A stretch of DNA of 64,000 bases, taken from NCBI GenBank assembly GCA_040954595.2, contig CM082579.2, positions 16,244,001 to 16,308,000 on the forward strand, read 5' to 3'. Source of the DNA: Balanoglossus misakiensis. Lineage: Eukaryota > Hemichordata. Below the pieces are notes generated by a model. That model ran no database searches. It saw only the letters and a list, made by a program, of their open reading frames with translations, and was not told the origin of the DNA. The translations under genes and the position numbers were made by a program. This document shows, one piece after another, positions 21,265-33,315 of this stretch (positions are counted from its first letter, which is position 1; every line of letters starts with the position of its first letter).

Positions 21265-24246
21265 ACGGGCCCAAGCCAAGCCAGGCTTGGGCCCGTATTG
21301 GTTTCGTTGGAATTTTTACGGGCCCAAGCCAAGCCAGGCTTGGGCCCGTATTGGTTTCGTTGGAATTTTACTTTCTTTCTTTCTTTCTTTCTTTCTTTAT
21401 TCTTGTGTCAATTCTTTGACCCACGAGATCTCAGACACCGCTGCAGGTACACTTCTGAAACTTGCTACAGTGGTCAAGGTCAATGAGTAGTCGTGCATTG
21501 AACCCTTGAATTTTTAATTAGTCACATGACCTGGCGGCCATATTGGATTTTCTGAAAAAATGCAAATCTCAGATCTCAGAAACTACAAGTCAGATCGACT
21601 TCAAATTTGGTGTGCAGGTAGTCTACCTTCTACCCATCATTTTTGTAATCGGATATTTTGCTGTAAATGTTGCAGTTTTTTTGCTACAATTTTTTTTCTG
21701 AAATCTGGCTTAAATTTCAAAAATCTTCTTCTCCAGAACCGGTGATAACTGAGTCATGCGGTTTGGGGTATGTGGTCACCTAACTGATGTCTATCAAGTT
21801 TGCGAAGATCATTATGATTGGTCGAAGATTATGGCGGCCATATTGGATTTTCGAAAAACCATAGTAAAACTTCAAAAATCTTCTTCTCAAGAACGGGCGA
21901 TGACCGAGTCACAAGATTTGGTGTGTGTGGTCATTAAACAGATGTCTATTAAGTTTGCGAAGGGGAATGTGATTGGTCGAAGATTATGGCGGCCATATTG
22001 GATTTTGTGAAAAACGATTAAAAAGTAAAAATTCCCTTTCTAGCCTAAAAATTGATAGCACAGAAATTCTTTTTATGGATATGAATCATCATATGACAAC
22101 AATAAGCCATAAATATTTTGGTAATTTTGGCAATGACCTTTGACCTACTTTTGACGCATCAATTTTCTGCATATCTAATTCCAGGCTAACCAATAGGGCT
22201 ATAAGTTTGGTTTTTGATGTATGTGGATTTGTATGTGATCAAAAATTTTTGCTACTTTTCATGACCCCTTTGACCTTTGTTGACCTCATTAAATATGCAC
22301 ATACCTAATTACAGATGAACCAATAGACCTAGAGGTTTTGTTTTTGTTATACATGGACCAGTATGGGGTCAAAATATTTTGCCCAAATGTTGGGTGACCT
22401 CGGGTGACCTTTGACCTACTTTTGCATATCTCGACATCCACAGCAGATACAGCCTTGGCGTTTGGAGATATGGGGCCATAATGAAAAGCCAAAGTTTTGG
22501 GTCACCTGTGACACCTGCTTAACTCATTATTTATGTGCATACCTAATTCCGAGCTAACCAAAAGGGCTAGAGGTCTGGTTTTTGTTGGACATAGACCACT
22601 ATGGGTCAACATTTTCTGCCCAAATTGTGGATGACCTCTGGGTGACCTTTGACCTACTTAACACTATATCAACACCAAACATAGATATAACCTTGATATT
22701 TCATGGGATAAAACACAGCATTATGTTTCTACTCATTAATTATGTGCATATCTAATAATCAGATCAGATAATAGAGCTTGGGCCCGGACAATGCTGCTTG
22801 CAGCTTTAATTCTTTCTTTCTTTCTTTCTTTCTTTATTCTTGTGTCAATTCTTTGACCCACGAGATCTCAGACACCGCTGCAGGTACACTTCTGAAACTT
22901 GCTACAGTAGTCAAGGTCAATGAGTAGTCGTGCATTGAACCCTTGAATTTTTAATTAGTCACGTGACCTGGCGGCCATCTTGGATTTTCTGAAAAAAAGC
23001 AAATCTCAGATCTCAGAAACTACAAGTCAGATCGACTTCAAATTTGGCGTGCAGGTAGATTTCATTCTGCCCATCATTTTTGTAAATAGAAATTATGCTG
23101 TCAATGTTGCAGTTTTTTTGCTACAATTTTTTTTCTGAAATCTGGCTTAAATTTCAAAAATCTTCTTCTCCAGAACCGGTGATAACCGAGACACAGGGTT
23201 TGGTGTATGTGGTCACCTAACTGATGTCTATCAAGTTTGCGAAGATCATTGTGATTGGTCGAAGATTTTGGCGGCCATATTGGATTTTCGAAAAACCCTA
23301 GTAAAACTTCAAAAATCTTCTTCTCAAGAACCAGCGATAACCGAGTCACAAGATTTGGTGTGTGTGGTCATTAAACAGATGTCTATCAAGTTTGCAAAGA
23401 GCATTGTGATTGGTCGAAGATTATGGCGGCCATATTGGATTTTGTGAAAAACGATTAAAAAGTAAAAATTCCCTTTCTAGCCTAAAAATTGATAGCACAG
23501 AAATTATTTTATGGATATGAATCATCATATGACTACAATGTGCTATAAATATTTTGGTAATTTTGGCAATGACCTTTGACCTACTTTTGACGCATCATTT
23601 TTCTGCATATCTAATTCCAGGCTAACCAATAGGGCTATAAGTTTGGTCTTTGATGTATGTGGATTAGTGTGTGATCAAAATATTTTGCTACTTTTCATGA
23701 CCCCTTTGACCCCTGCTGACCTCATTAATTATGTGCATAGCTAATTACAGGCGAACCAATAGACCTAGAGGTTTTGTTTTTGTTGGACAGGACAAGTATG
23801 GGATCAAAATTTTTTACCCAAATGTTGGGTGACCTCTGGTGACCTTTGACCTACTTTCGCAAATCTCAGCATCCACAGCAGATACAGCCTTGGCGTTTGG
23901 AGGTATGGGGCCATAATGAAAAGCCAAAGTTTTTGGTCACCTGTGACACCTGCTTAACTCATTATTTATGTGCATACCTAATTCCGGGCTAACCAAAAGG
24001 GGTAGAGGTCTGTTTTTTGTTGGACATGGACCACTATGGGTCAAAATTTTCTGCCCAAATTGTGGGTGACCTCTGGGTGACCTTCGACCTACTTAACACT
24101 ATATCAGCACTAAACATGGATATAATCTTGATATTTCATGGGATAAAACACAGCATTATGTTTCTACTCATTAATTACGTGCATATCTAATAATCAGATA
24201 AGTTAATAGAGCTTGGGCCCGGACAATGCTGCTTGCAGCTTTAATT
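21265..24246 (+). mobile_element. palindrome-headed element, two tandem ~1.44-kb units
   Basis: The head ACGGGCCCAAGCC...GGCTTGGGCCCGT is a perfect hairpin, present twice (21,265 and 21,318). It is followed by (TTTC)n and a body. Unit one ends near 22,809 with GCTTGGGCCC and AATGCTGCTTGCAGCTTTAA. Unit two (22,806-24,246) repeats the body and the same tail without a head. The bodies contain diverged copies of a ~230-bp repeat rich in TGACCTTTGACCT. GCTTGGGCCC in the tail is complementary to the head arm. No coding frame is supported. Confidence 0.8.
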
Positions 24247-24649
24247 TTCCTTGCCTCTGCAAATTCTTCAAATATAATTTACTGGTTCAATATGCATTTA
24301 CCTAGTTACTTGAAGTTCAAAGACAAGTATGACATGCCCTTTAAAAGCTGCTCTAACCCTGTTACCACAATTGTTTCTATGGTGAAATTGGACCTCTTTA
24401 GAGGGATTAGGGGGTGAAAGGGTTAAGAGTGAATATATTCATTTGGTTATTGATGTCTAAAGGTACTGTAAAACAGTTTATTTTCGCGAGCAATAAATTT
24501 TCGCGAGATACACGAGAGCCAAAAAATGTTTTTGACAGATAACGATGCAATAAATGAAAATATGGAAAGTGAAAATTAATTCTCGCATAACAGTTGCCTC
24601 TTTCATGAAAATAACCTGTTTTACAGTATACGTTTGCAGCCCATATTTA

Positions 24650-24791
24650 GGGGTTATTACACGAATTTTGGTCGATAACGCGTCGTATTCGAGTGATGTC
24701 CGTTTTTGGACGAGTTGCGAAGCAACAAGTCAAAATACGGACATCATGAGAATGCGTCGCGTTATCGACCAAAATTCGTGTAATAACCCCT
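24650..24791. repeat. foldback hairpin, ~140 bp
   Basis: GGGGTTATTACACGAATTTT...GTCGATAACGCG at the left pairs with CGCGTTATCGACCAAAATTC...GTAATAACCCC at the right. The apex contains GTTGCGAAGCAAC. Confidence 0.8.
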
Positions 24792-25470
24792 TTATCATAC
24801 ATGCCTACCTATAAAACAGTACAATTTGCGAAAATGCGCCGAGAAAAACGATTTCAAATTTGAACGGGCGCCCTGGGATCACGGCAGTAGCCATGTTGTG
24901 ACGTATGACGTGTGGGCCGTAGTATCATTTTAAGGGGGTTGGCAGCTTTCATTACGATGGGCACATCCGCATTCTAAATAAAATTGTCTACGTTCTCTTT
25001 CAAAATATCATGTTAACAATTATTTTGCATTGAGAATTTCAAAGAAGTAAAAATGATACGTTCAACATGGCAAAACTGCCAGCTTTGAAAACGTTATTAC
25101 AGCTTCTAATAACCGAATTTTACAACACCCCTCTCCTCTAGTGTCCTATGCCCCATACGTCGCGCGCACACGCAGCGAACTGTCGCGCCGCGCGTTCTCA
25201 AAAATAGTTCGAGACGCGGAGTGAAGATATATTGCACTCAGTGTAGTACTGTAAAATATCTTCGGGGCGAGAACAATAGAAAGTGCCAAATACAGGCGTT
25301 GCATGTATGATAAAGACATTTATATGATGACATTATCACATTCAGTTTGAAGTAAGACAATGAATGATAATTATTTTTGTTTTCTTCTAAGTGTCCCATT
25401 GATTCATTCAAATGCGGTGATTGTAAGTACAAAATACACACAAATTACTATTTTAACCATGCAGTGTTAC

Positions 25471-25572
25471 AGAGGCTTAATGAGGCCACAGGAGTAATTT
25501 TTTTATTTCATGCCTGTAATAAAAAATTCATGAAATAAAAAATATATATTCCTGTGGCCTCATTAAGCCTCT
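25471..25572. repeat. foldback hairpin, ~100 bp
   Basis: AGAGGCTTAATGAGGCCACA and TGTGGCCTCATTAAGCCTCT are perfect inverted copies, with a second stem ATTTCATG/CATGAAAT near the centre. It lies 70 bp upstream of the next PRKDC exon. Confidence 0.85.
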
Positions 25573-25641
25573 ATACAGTGTTAATAGTGTAATGAATGAC
25601 ACCAATTTTTTGATTACGGATTTGATGTTTTGCTTTAGCAG

Positions 25642-25765
25642 TCCATCCCAAGCACCTTGTGGAGCACCCATTTGTACGAATGCATCACCAGCTTGTGTTT
25701 TAGACCCCACATCTCTTGGTTTTGACATGGCTGATGTTGAAGTCATCAATAACTTACCTGCCAGG
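25642..25765 (+). pseudogene. PRKDC: PRKDC exon, fragment exon 3, 1-bp frameshift
   Basis: The first half, read in one frame, gives TLWSTHLYECITSLC, similar to vertebrate LCNTHLMRVLVQTLC. The second half, in the next frame, gives DPTSLGFDMADVEVINNLP, similar to EPASIGFNIGDVQVMAHLP. Removing one T from the TTTT at about 25,696 joins them exactly, so the lesion is one extra base in a homopolymer. That could be a real mutation or a sequencing error. Acceptor TTAGCAG, donor GTAAGT. Confidence 0.85.
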
Positions 25766-26149
25766 GTAAGTATTATTATAAGAATTTATAACGTTTTTTC
25801 CCATATTTTAAACAAGTGTGTCTGTGTTGTGGATGAGTGATTCCCTTATGGGGGGATTGCAGCTATAAGGGGAATCAATAGTCTGTAACACAGGTACACG
25901 AGTGAGGACTAATGACGAGAAAGATATGTTTATCAAATACATACATCAGCTAATTTTGATTGTCAAATAAAACTTGTTAGGATGAAATTTGGAACTATGT
26001 TGTGCCAAAATGAAGAGATCAATATTATGCGGTCCCATTTGTCAGGTGCCTTTGTGGAAGAATTTTTTTTTGCAAAGAAATGATACATAATGAGAATGGC
26101 ATGAATTTACTCTTTAGCATGCTATAGTGGGGCAGTTAACAAAAAAAAT

Positions 26150-26285
26150 CGTGCACTTTGGGTTAAAAGCATGAAACTTGGCTGTCATTTTGGATCCATA
26201 TCAGAAAATGGCCGCCATGGGTCAATGCATAAGTGTACCAAGTTTTATGCTTTTAACCCAAAGTGCACAATTATGCCAAAATGTG
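26150..26285. repeat. dispersed repeat, inverted pair
   Basis: GTGCACTTTGGGTTAAAAGC appears in one orientation near 26,152 and as its complement near 26,255, enclosing a sequence with CCGCCATGG. The same unit occurs at the start of the window and in tandem at 44.4 kb. Confidence 0.75.
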
Positions 26286-26424
26286 GGGTTAAGCTCCTGC
26301 ACTACTAGTTAAAGGGCCGGGTTTGGAAGTGCTAAGCATTATTTGGTTGAGCTCTCATCCATTCAGACTGGCAGATTGTAGCATGATATGATATTTATAA
26401 TTGTTATTTTATCATTGGGAGCAG

Positions 26425-26519
26425 ACTTGACAATTACTGGGACTGCTTGCACAGAAAGCACCTAAGAGTGTTGTGATGGATTTGAAAAAATGTATCCAGA
26501 AGATGCTTGGCCAGAAAGG
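26425..26519 (+). pseudogene. PRKDC: PRKDC exon, fragment exon 4, early in-frame stop
   Basis: After the GAGCAG acceptor the continuing frame reads T-stop, then QLLGLLAQKAPKSVVMDLKK and CIQKMLGQ. This corresponds to vertebrate [21 protein letters not shown] by position and character. The TGA at the second codon is a lesion unless the true acceptor differs. Donor GTAAGG; the phase matches the next exon. Confidence 0.75.
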
Positions 26520-26581
26520 GTAAGGATTGATAATCATTCAGTGACTCAGAGTGCTAATGAAATGGAATTAAGTCTCTCTGT

Positions 26582-26582
26582 T

Positions 26583-26621
<39 letters not shown>
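26582..26621. repeat. (ATC)n microsatellite
   Basis: About 13 uninterrupted ATC units in the intron between two PRKDC exons. Confidence 0.95.
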
Positions 26622-26697
26622 TCTGTCATTAGATCCTCATAATCTCTGAGCAAAATAGACCACCAAAATGACAGTGTCTTATCATTATCTATTACAG

Positions 26698-26836
26698 ACA
26701 TGATGATATTCTCCTGATTACACCATCTTTACTGAAAGGCAGTGAGAAGGATGTTAACATTATCAAACTGATTCACATGGTATCAGAATATGAACAGCTT
26801 CACAAGGCAAACTTGCTTCCAGCGTTGCAACAAAAG
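26698..26836 (+). pseudogene. PRKDC: PRKDC exon, fragment exon 5
   Basis: Encodes HDDILLITPSLLKGSEKD, then SEYEQLHKANLLPALQQK. It is collinear with vertebrate [33 protein letters not shown]. Acceptor TTACAG, donor GTCAGT. Open throughout, and in phase with the preceding exon (GG/A gives Gly). Confidence 0.85.
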
Positions 26837-27033
26837 GTCAGTTACTGAATAAGCCAAAGATGAGGGAGTTCTTAAACCCCGGTGCGTAAAAGGCCGGGGA
26901 TTCGGATTAACGTGTGTTTGTATAGTTCTTTATTTGGGAGTGGTCATCGTGCATATCAACTGTGTAATTGATCTCATGTACATTGAAAATAATTGAACAC
27001 TTTACAACTCCATGCGATTGACAGCTGTTTGAA

Positions 27034-27480
27034 TTGCGTGGCCATTGTTTCCCAGGGACGCGATCCATTGTTCTGAAAAGCACTGAAACCAGATTTCTCC
27101 CAAAATCATCTTTGTTTCCAAAGCTTGTTTACTTTTTCGTCGATAACTTTATGTTGTGTGTGTTTATAAAGCCAACTACTGTCGTTGTGTGGTGTAATTC
27201 TGTATGCTTGGACCTGTTTGGGCCAATTTTCATAGAGCCGAGATCGTTGGTATTGTCTGTTGTCAGTCAAACGGCATTAAGATTAGCCACTGATTTGGGG
27301 GGCTTTTTATACCCTGCACCGGGGTTTATGGACTGCAAACTTGTGCCAGTATTTAGCAGTATTTATTTTCTGTCATATGCAGAACAAGTGATAATCTCTG
27401 GCCTTTTACTTAGATATTTCCACAGGCTGGATAATGTTATTTCTGATGGATTTGATTTGGTTCTGTTTGTGGAATCATGA
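27034..27480 (+). other. unassigned 148-codon open frame
   Basis: Starts MRGHCFPGTRSIVL and ends LVLFVES. Rich in Phe, Leu and Val, with no motif I recognise. It lies in the intron between two PRKDC exons, in sequence that may be an unidentified repeat. An open frame of this length in AT-rich DNA can arise by chance. I do not propose a function. Confidence 0.2.
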
Positions 27481-27745
27481 ACATGGAAAGGGGACAACTC
27501 CAATATCAGACACGAATCAAACACACCTTTTTTTCAACAAGCTTCCTGAGGAAAATAAACTCTTGTAACACAGCAACCGGGAAAGTTACAATACATACGG
27601 AGCTTTAGCCTTTACAATACAAGCTTATGTGATCCAGGAATGTAAAAACGCCTTCATAATAATGCAGATAACATTTACCAGTATGCCCTTTTCTGATTTT
27701 GGATATATTACAAAGTAAATGGCAATATTTTTATTCACACTGCAG

Positions 27746-27907
27746 GGAGGTATCACTGGTGATAAACTGTCCTACAAGTTGTTGACTGCTGTGTTTGAGA
27801 GCATTGCTACAAAGACAGGCAACTCACTTATCGCTGCCCATCTTTCACCAACCCCACATGAACTGGCTACCAGACTCCTAGGGCTGACTTCCCTACAGGC
27901 TAATCAG
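27746..27907 (+). pseudogene. PRKDC: PRKDC exon, fragment exon 6
   Basis: Encodes GGITGDKLSYKLLTAVFESI, then LATRLLGLTSLQANQ, between a CTGCAG acceptor and a GTAATG donor. Similarity to the vertebrate segment around DLSCKQLASGLLELAFAFG is weaker than in neighbouring exons but fits by order. Open throughout. A LINE tail begins directly after the donor, so the frame continues artificially into 28,111. Confidence 0.75.
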
Positions 27908-28170
27908 GTAATGATATTCAGAAGTAAAGAAACTCATGGCCTTACCCTGGAGTACATTTCTAACATGGTTAATCAATATACCCCTTCTCGCAACTTAAGG
28001 TCTCAGGAAAAGAACCTTCTGACAACAACACAGTACAAGCAAGTCAATTGTGGACGTGCATTTTCTTATGCTACTGCAAAGCTATGGAACTCACAGCTTA
28101 ATGAGATTTGACTAACACCCAATCTTGAGTCTTATTAGATAAAACTGAAGACATATTTGTTTGGAATAGC
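27908..28170 (+). mobile_element. LINE 3'-end fragment
   Basis: The frame reads YTPSRNLRSQEKNLLTT, then GRAFSYATAKLWNSQLNEI, the C-terminal signature of CR1/L2-type LINE ORF2. Only the last ~80 codons are present. Inserted immediately downstream of a PRKDC exon. Confidence 0.8.
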
Positions 28171-28247
28171 CTACAGTGTGTGAACAACCATTGGCCGCCA
28201 CTGAACAGTACATCTGGATATTACCGCCATATAAATGTTTTTGATTA

Positions 28248-28880
28248 GGTCCCATTGGTATGTACCATGGGACCTTATGGGACAGGTTGCGTCTGTATGT
28301 ATGTATGTATGTATGTATGCATGCATGTATGTATGTAACAGTATGTATGTATGTATGTATGTATGTATGTATGTATGTGTGTATGTGTGTATGTCTGTAT
28401 GTCCGTCCACATCAAAAACTTAAAAAACCTCTGCGTGTATCACCTTGATATTTTGTTTGCAGATGCAGGCTGGGCTGTAGATGGGAGTTCGTTCAAATGA
28501 AGTTGTCATTGCCAAAAATATGCAAATTAGCTGGGAAACTGTGAATTTGGTCAAAACTCAGTAACTCAAGAACTACTGGTCAGATTGCTTTACGAAGTGG
28601 TGTGGATTTACTTTATTGAGTTGTTTATATACACAGCAAATTCTTGAATGATTACATAACTGGCTAAGTTTTAAAGAGACCAGCTGTTCTATTTAGTGTA
28701 TGTACAGTACAAATGCCATTGGCAGCTTATGGGTCAGTCAGTGCTTGCCCATTGATCTCTCGCTATGTGTGTGTGTGTGTGTCTGTCTGTCTGTATATGT
28801 GAAAAAGTGTACTCCGGTGTACATTTTTTCTTGTGCAATTCCTCAATGGGACCATTGTGTCCTTGACACGATTTTTGATT
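28248..28880 (+). mobile_element. GGTCCCATTG/TATG-repeat element, copy 2
   Basis: Head palindrome GGTCCCATTGGTATGTACC with (TATG)n to 28,400, and a body like 14,128-14,731. Terminal CAATGGGACC at 28,844-28,853, then ATTGTGTCCTTGACACG. A short (ATTG)n run follows the end. Non-coding. Confidence 0.8.
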
Positions 28881-28899
28881 GATTGATTGATTGATTAAT

Positions 28900-29409
28900 T
28901 GAACTTTGTCATGTTGTTATAATATTCATTATTACACCTCATGTATTATACCGTATTCATGATTGGCTGAGATGCGCTCACGTGATATAGAAAAAAAAGT
29001 GATATAACATGGCTAGAGTTGATAAAGCCCTGTCGCGTGCGCTGATATTGGCCGCTGAGTTGTTTTGGTGTTCTGCGTGCGACTTCTGCGCAGACTAACT
29101 GTTGTTCAATGGCTTCCTTCACGATCAGTCAACTCCCGCATCTATGGCTTCAAAGCGACACATAAGCTTAATACCTGTTCAAATGGACGATATTTTATGC
29201 AAACAGACAGTAAATACACCAAAATCGCAACCAACAGCGCAGTATCCTCAAAATTGTCTGAGTTCGAAGTAGGTATAGTTCTTGGGAGATCGAGACATTT
29301 TACATTCTCAGCAACGTACGACATATGGACGCGAGTCTACGTTCTTCTATGCTGTAGTGTATATATGTTCAAATGTTCGGCGTAATAAAATTAATAGCAC
29401 ATGATGCTT
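28900..29409. other. intron, left flank of foldback element
   Basis: Contains a 106-codon frame (29,065-29,385) without recognisable motifs. I regard it as fortuitous within a foldback repeat. Confidence 0.3.
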
Positions 29410-29556
29410 GGGCAACATCACGATTTGAATCCTGCCCTCGGGCTGGTGCTCTCTAACCACAATATTGATGATACCCTCGCCTGCGGCTCGGGCATCATCA
29501 ATATTGTGGTCAGAGAGCACCATCCCTCATGCAGGCTTCAAATCGTGATATTGCTC
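29410..29556. repeat. foldback hairpin with CTCGCCTGCGGCTCG apex
   Basis: ATCACGATTTGAA...GGTGCTCTCTAACCACAATA pairs with TATTGTGGTCAGAGAGCACC...TTCAAATCGTGAT. The apex reads CCCTCGCCTGCGGCTCGGGC. Confidence 0.8.
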
Positions 29557-29865
29557 TCTGTATCATGTTTTATTATTTATGTCTGTTATTGTTAATGTTG
29601 TTCCCTACCCTAGTGTCTCCGCACCATGGCATATCACAGCAGTGTGCCCTCTAGCCCATTTGTCACGCTACTGACTCAACAAGCTCAATGTTCACTCAAG
29701 AAAATTATCAACACCACATTCAAATGTATAGGGCTGCCTCAGAGAAATTTTTAGATATCCTTAAATTGACTCAAAGCTTTTAAAAATTGTGTTTGTTAAG
29801 GGCACACTGCACCACACAAAAGCACACCAAAGCACACCAAACCAATGAGTTTATACATGATATTT

Positions 29866-31901
29866 AGGGGACCAAGCGCCCTCAGGCGCTTGGTCCCCTT
29901 CTGTTATTGCTGGAGTTTTTCTTCTTTCTTCTTGAGTCGTTTTTTTGCTCCCGTTTTTCTCAAAATCGACGTGGCCTAGGACCTTGAAATTTGGCACGAT
30001 GGTTGGGGCCCATGAGTACTGGTGCACCTGCCCTTTGAATTTTTAATTAGTCACGTGACTTGGTGACTATAATCGAGCGAAATTTTCAAATTGACCTAAT
30101 TTGCACGTTAATGGGGGCATGTACATTCTTTTCGCGATTTTTGTAGATCATGTGGCCAAAATCCCCTGTGCCAAATTTCAAGGTCCTAGGCCACGTCGAT
30201 TTTGAGAAGAAGATTTTTGTAATATTTTTCACATTTTTTGGTGGGCTGAGGACGGACACTGGGGCATCGGACTTTGACCGTCATTACGTAATGTTGTGGA
30301 GATCTCATTAGCAGGCTACTCACTTCTGGCGGGTTGCAGTAGTCCTTGGAAAATCGGCTGAAATACGTAAACTGACCAGTGATTATTTTCCACGGAATGA
30401 ATTTTGGGACAACACATTATCGGAGTTCAGGCTGTGTTAGGGCGTTTTATTGAATTACGCTGAGTTTGTTAGCTAATGCCGTTCAAATGTTTCTATCCAG
30501 ACCCGGCTACACTGGTTAAATTCAATGTAATGCGGCCGCGGACTTTGACCCTCAGTCGCTAATGTGGCCGAAATACATCAGCAGACCAGTGATTTTCTTG
30601 CACGTAGGGAGTATGGTACCAGCAATAATCAGAGATCAGGCTTCGTTGCCGTTCAAAAGTTCCTACTTCAGTCGTGACGTTGCAACTGGACGTTCAGTAT
30701 GGGGGTCGGCCCACAGGTGGCCGTGGGGGTTATCAGGTCGCCCGTAATGGCACGCAGCTTCATGCAGCTGTATGGGACCAAAATACTAGTAATACGTCCG
30801 ATTCGGGGGTCACCTGTGACACCTGTGTAACTCAATTATGTGCGTAATTGTGGGGTCAATGAAAGGGATGCTAGCGTGGTATTTGTTGCACATGGATCAA
30901 TTTGAAGTCCGATTTTCCTGTCAAGTTATGGGCGACCTTATGTGACATTTCACCTACTTTTGCTGAGTGAGCATCCATAGCAGATGCATGCAGCTTTGGC
31001 GTTGGGGGTGCGGGGGGCATATACGGATGGGACCATAATGATATACCAAAGGCGGGGTCCCCTGTTGCACCTGCCTAAGTCATTGATTTTGTACATTTAA
31101 TTGGACACTAACCAACAGGGCAATATGTGTGGTTTTTGTTCCACAGGGACGAATGTAAGTGTCAGTTTGTTTTTGCCCAAATGTATAAGTTGATTTGGAT
31201 GACCTCTGTCATACAGTGCCATATCTCAGCCCGTTGTACAGGTGCAGCTTTGGTATTTGGAGAGATGAAACTATCATGAAATGTCAAATACAGGGGGATA
31301 CCTGCGACACCTGCTTGATTCATGTATTACGTGCATACCTAATGGTAGGCAAAGTGAAAGGGCTGCAAATGTAGGATTTGTTGCACATGACATAAACAGG
31401 AATGAAAATTTTTTGTCAAATTTTTGGGTGACCTCAGGTGTCCATTGACCTGCTTTCCATATGTTAGCACGCACATCATATATAGCCAGGTGTTTGGAGG
31501 GGTAGGGTAGGACCCTCTGCGTCATGAAATGCTAAATTCCTGGGGCCACCTGTAACTTACTCGAGTAACTCATTATTATGGCCATATCTAATTTGACAAA
31601 CCCAACCAGCGGGGATTTTCCGTTGTCTTGAATATGAACCAAATAAAAAAAATGTTGGGTACCCTCAGCTGACCTTTGAAGTATACTTACTGAAGTACTT
31701 ACAACGTAGAAGTTCACCTTTGGTTGTTGTGTTTGTACTTGTTGTAGGACATGCATTTCGGGTGGTTGCCTACTTCCCCATATCTCAACATCGAGAGCAA
31801 ATACATACGGCCTACGCATTTGAATGGTACAACCCTGAATGGAGTCTAATGGTTATTAACTCTATGCTTGGGCCCCTTCAATGCTGCTTGCAGCTTTAAT
31901 T
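29866..31901 (+). mobile_element. palindrome-headed element, diverged member
   Basis: The head AGGGGACCAAGCGCC, CTCA loop, GGCGCTTGGTCCCCT is a perfect hairpin with a different sequence from the head at 21,265. The tail GCTTGGGCCCC...AATGCTGCTTGCAGCTTTAA is shared with that element. The body has diverged copies of the ~230-bp repeat (gacacctg, gcataccta and tgaccttt words). No coding. Confidence 0.75.
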
Positions 31902-32000
31902 CTAGCTTTGTGTTTCACTTTCTGGCCGTTTTTCAGTCTTGTGAACAAGATGTAATACATGTACAGTTCAAAAGAGTTTGATTTCAACTGTTCTCCACAG

Positions 32001-32250
32001 TCAAAAGAGCTTCTAAGAGGGCTTTTGAACAAGACGGCTGTCAAATCAAGTGCTGCAGAGGTCTACACAGGATATATGGGATAGCCTTCTACAGTCAGTT
32101 CAAAATACCCATCAATACCCAGCTTGCATTGCATGCACAGGAAGTCACACAGACACTGATGAAGGAGGCAGTGTCAAACTCCACTGTTATTAGTACCATA
32201 CTGAATGGATTGCTGGATCACATCACCAACAATAGAGACCTTAGGAAAAA
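32001..32250 (+). pseudogene. PRKDC: PRKDC exon, fragment exon 7, frameshifted
   Basis: The frame from the TCCACAG acceptor reads SKELLRGLLNKTAVKSSAAE and then meets a stop near 32,083. The adjacent frame reads YGIAFYSQFKIPINTQLALH, later STILNGLLDHITNN, matching vertebrate GEYFYSLFSETINTELL and SAVLNGMLDQSFRE. An indel near 32,070 separates the halves. The donor GTAAGC leaves phase 2, matching the next exon. Confidence 0.85.
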
Positions 32251-33315
32251 GTAAGCTTCTCAGAATCAATTGCCACTAAAATTGTGTCCCCTCGGATCTG
32301 TGAGTCACCCCAAAATAAATCGCCCCAAAACAGACTGTTTTTGGGTGACTCGCAGTCCCTACAAACATAATTATGCTCTTACCGGTACGTGAATACGGCC
32401 AGTCCATATGTGTTTTATAACAGACCTCATCCAACAGTAGCATAAAATCAGGACATTTCTCCACTGTCATCAAGTTGGTCTCAGGCAAAGATAAAATTGC
32501 ACTTGTAGTTTTCTGGAGTGTGCATGTCTAGATGGTGCTTTCCAACCTAGCCAGGCAACAGTTTAACAGTTTTCGGAACTGTTGCCTGACAATGTAACTT
32601 TTGACTGGTAAGTCCTCTTTTGTATGTATCAGTGTGAAATTGATGCACCCTACATGACTGCACATTATACACATGTTGACTGGCTATAAGGGCATCAGCA
32701 TACATCTGTAACCCAAGGGAGTGCGAGTCATCCCCAAAACAGACTGTTTCACTTGACCTTCGCCCTCGGGAAACAGTCTGTTTTGGGGGTGACTCACAGT
32801 CCCGAGGGGTGAAAGACGTATGCTGATGCCTGAAAAGCCAGTCAATATGTGTTTTGTAACACATCTCATTCGCAGCTACGCATAAGAACTCACGATACAA
32901 AAATTGTATGGTGAAATTTCTCAACTATCCTTTCCTTCGGCCGCAGATGACATCTTTGTTTGCTTTCTATATCGCACATGCCCAACATGTTGTTTTTGAT
33001 GTGAGCAGGCATCATTTTTTGGAACTGATGCCTGGCGTGCAACAGTTCCAACAACTGATGGCTGATGACATCATTTTATATGGATCAGCACAAAAAGAAC
33101 GCGTACTACTTGACAATTGATTAATGAATGAGAACACTGACTGTGGATGAGGTGTGTTATAAACTGATTTCATGATTAAACAAACTTCACACCCATAACT
33201 TCAAATACTAAAAAATTGCAACTGGAAAACAGAATTCCATTGTGTACACTACTTGTCATCAAACCCTACTACATCATATTAGTTTTTTGTGGATGTTCTT
33301 CAATAATTATTTCAG
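32251..33315. other. PRKDC intron with foldback repeats
   Basis: Holds two related hairpins whose cores contain AACAGACTGTTT: a short one at 32,297-32,357 and a long one at 32,670-32,852. No exon recognised. Confidence 0.5.
32670..32852. repeat. foldback hairpin, ~180 bp
   Basis: CACATGTTGACTGGCT, GGCATCAGCATAC and AACAGACTGTTT on the left face AAACAGTCTGTT, GTATGCTGATGCC and AGCCAGTCAATATGTG on the right. Confidence 0.8.

Larger units (their letters stand above)
24247..25641. other. PRKDC intron with two foldback hairpins
   Basis: Contains the hairpins at 24,650-24,791 and 25,471-25,572, listed separately. The GC-richer stretch at 25,140-25,220 (CGCGCGC words) may be an old promoter-like or repeat segment. 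No exon was recognised. Confidence 0.4.

Noticed and set aside
27908-28111. Extension of the PRKDC exon frame through 28,111 as one long exon
   Set aside because: The sequence after the GTAATG donor is the C-terminus of a LINE protein, not DNA-PKcs.
28290-28420. Plus-strand frames of repeated Met-Tyr-Val-Cys (also at 14.1, 34.9, 47.9 and 62.8 kb) and their minus-strand His-Thr-Tyr-Ile shadows
   Set aside because: They are translations of (TATG)n and (GATG)n tracts within a mobile element, not proteins.
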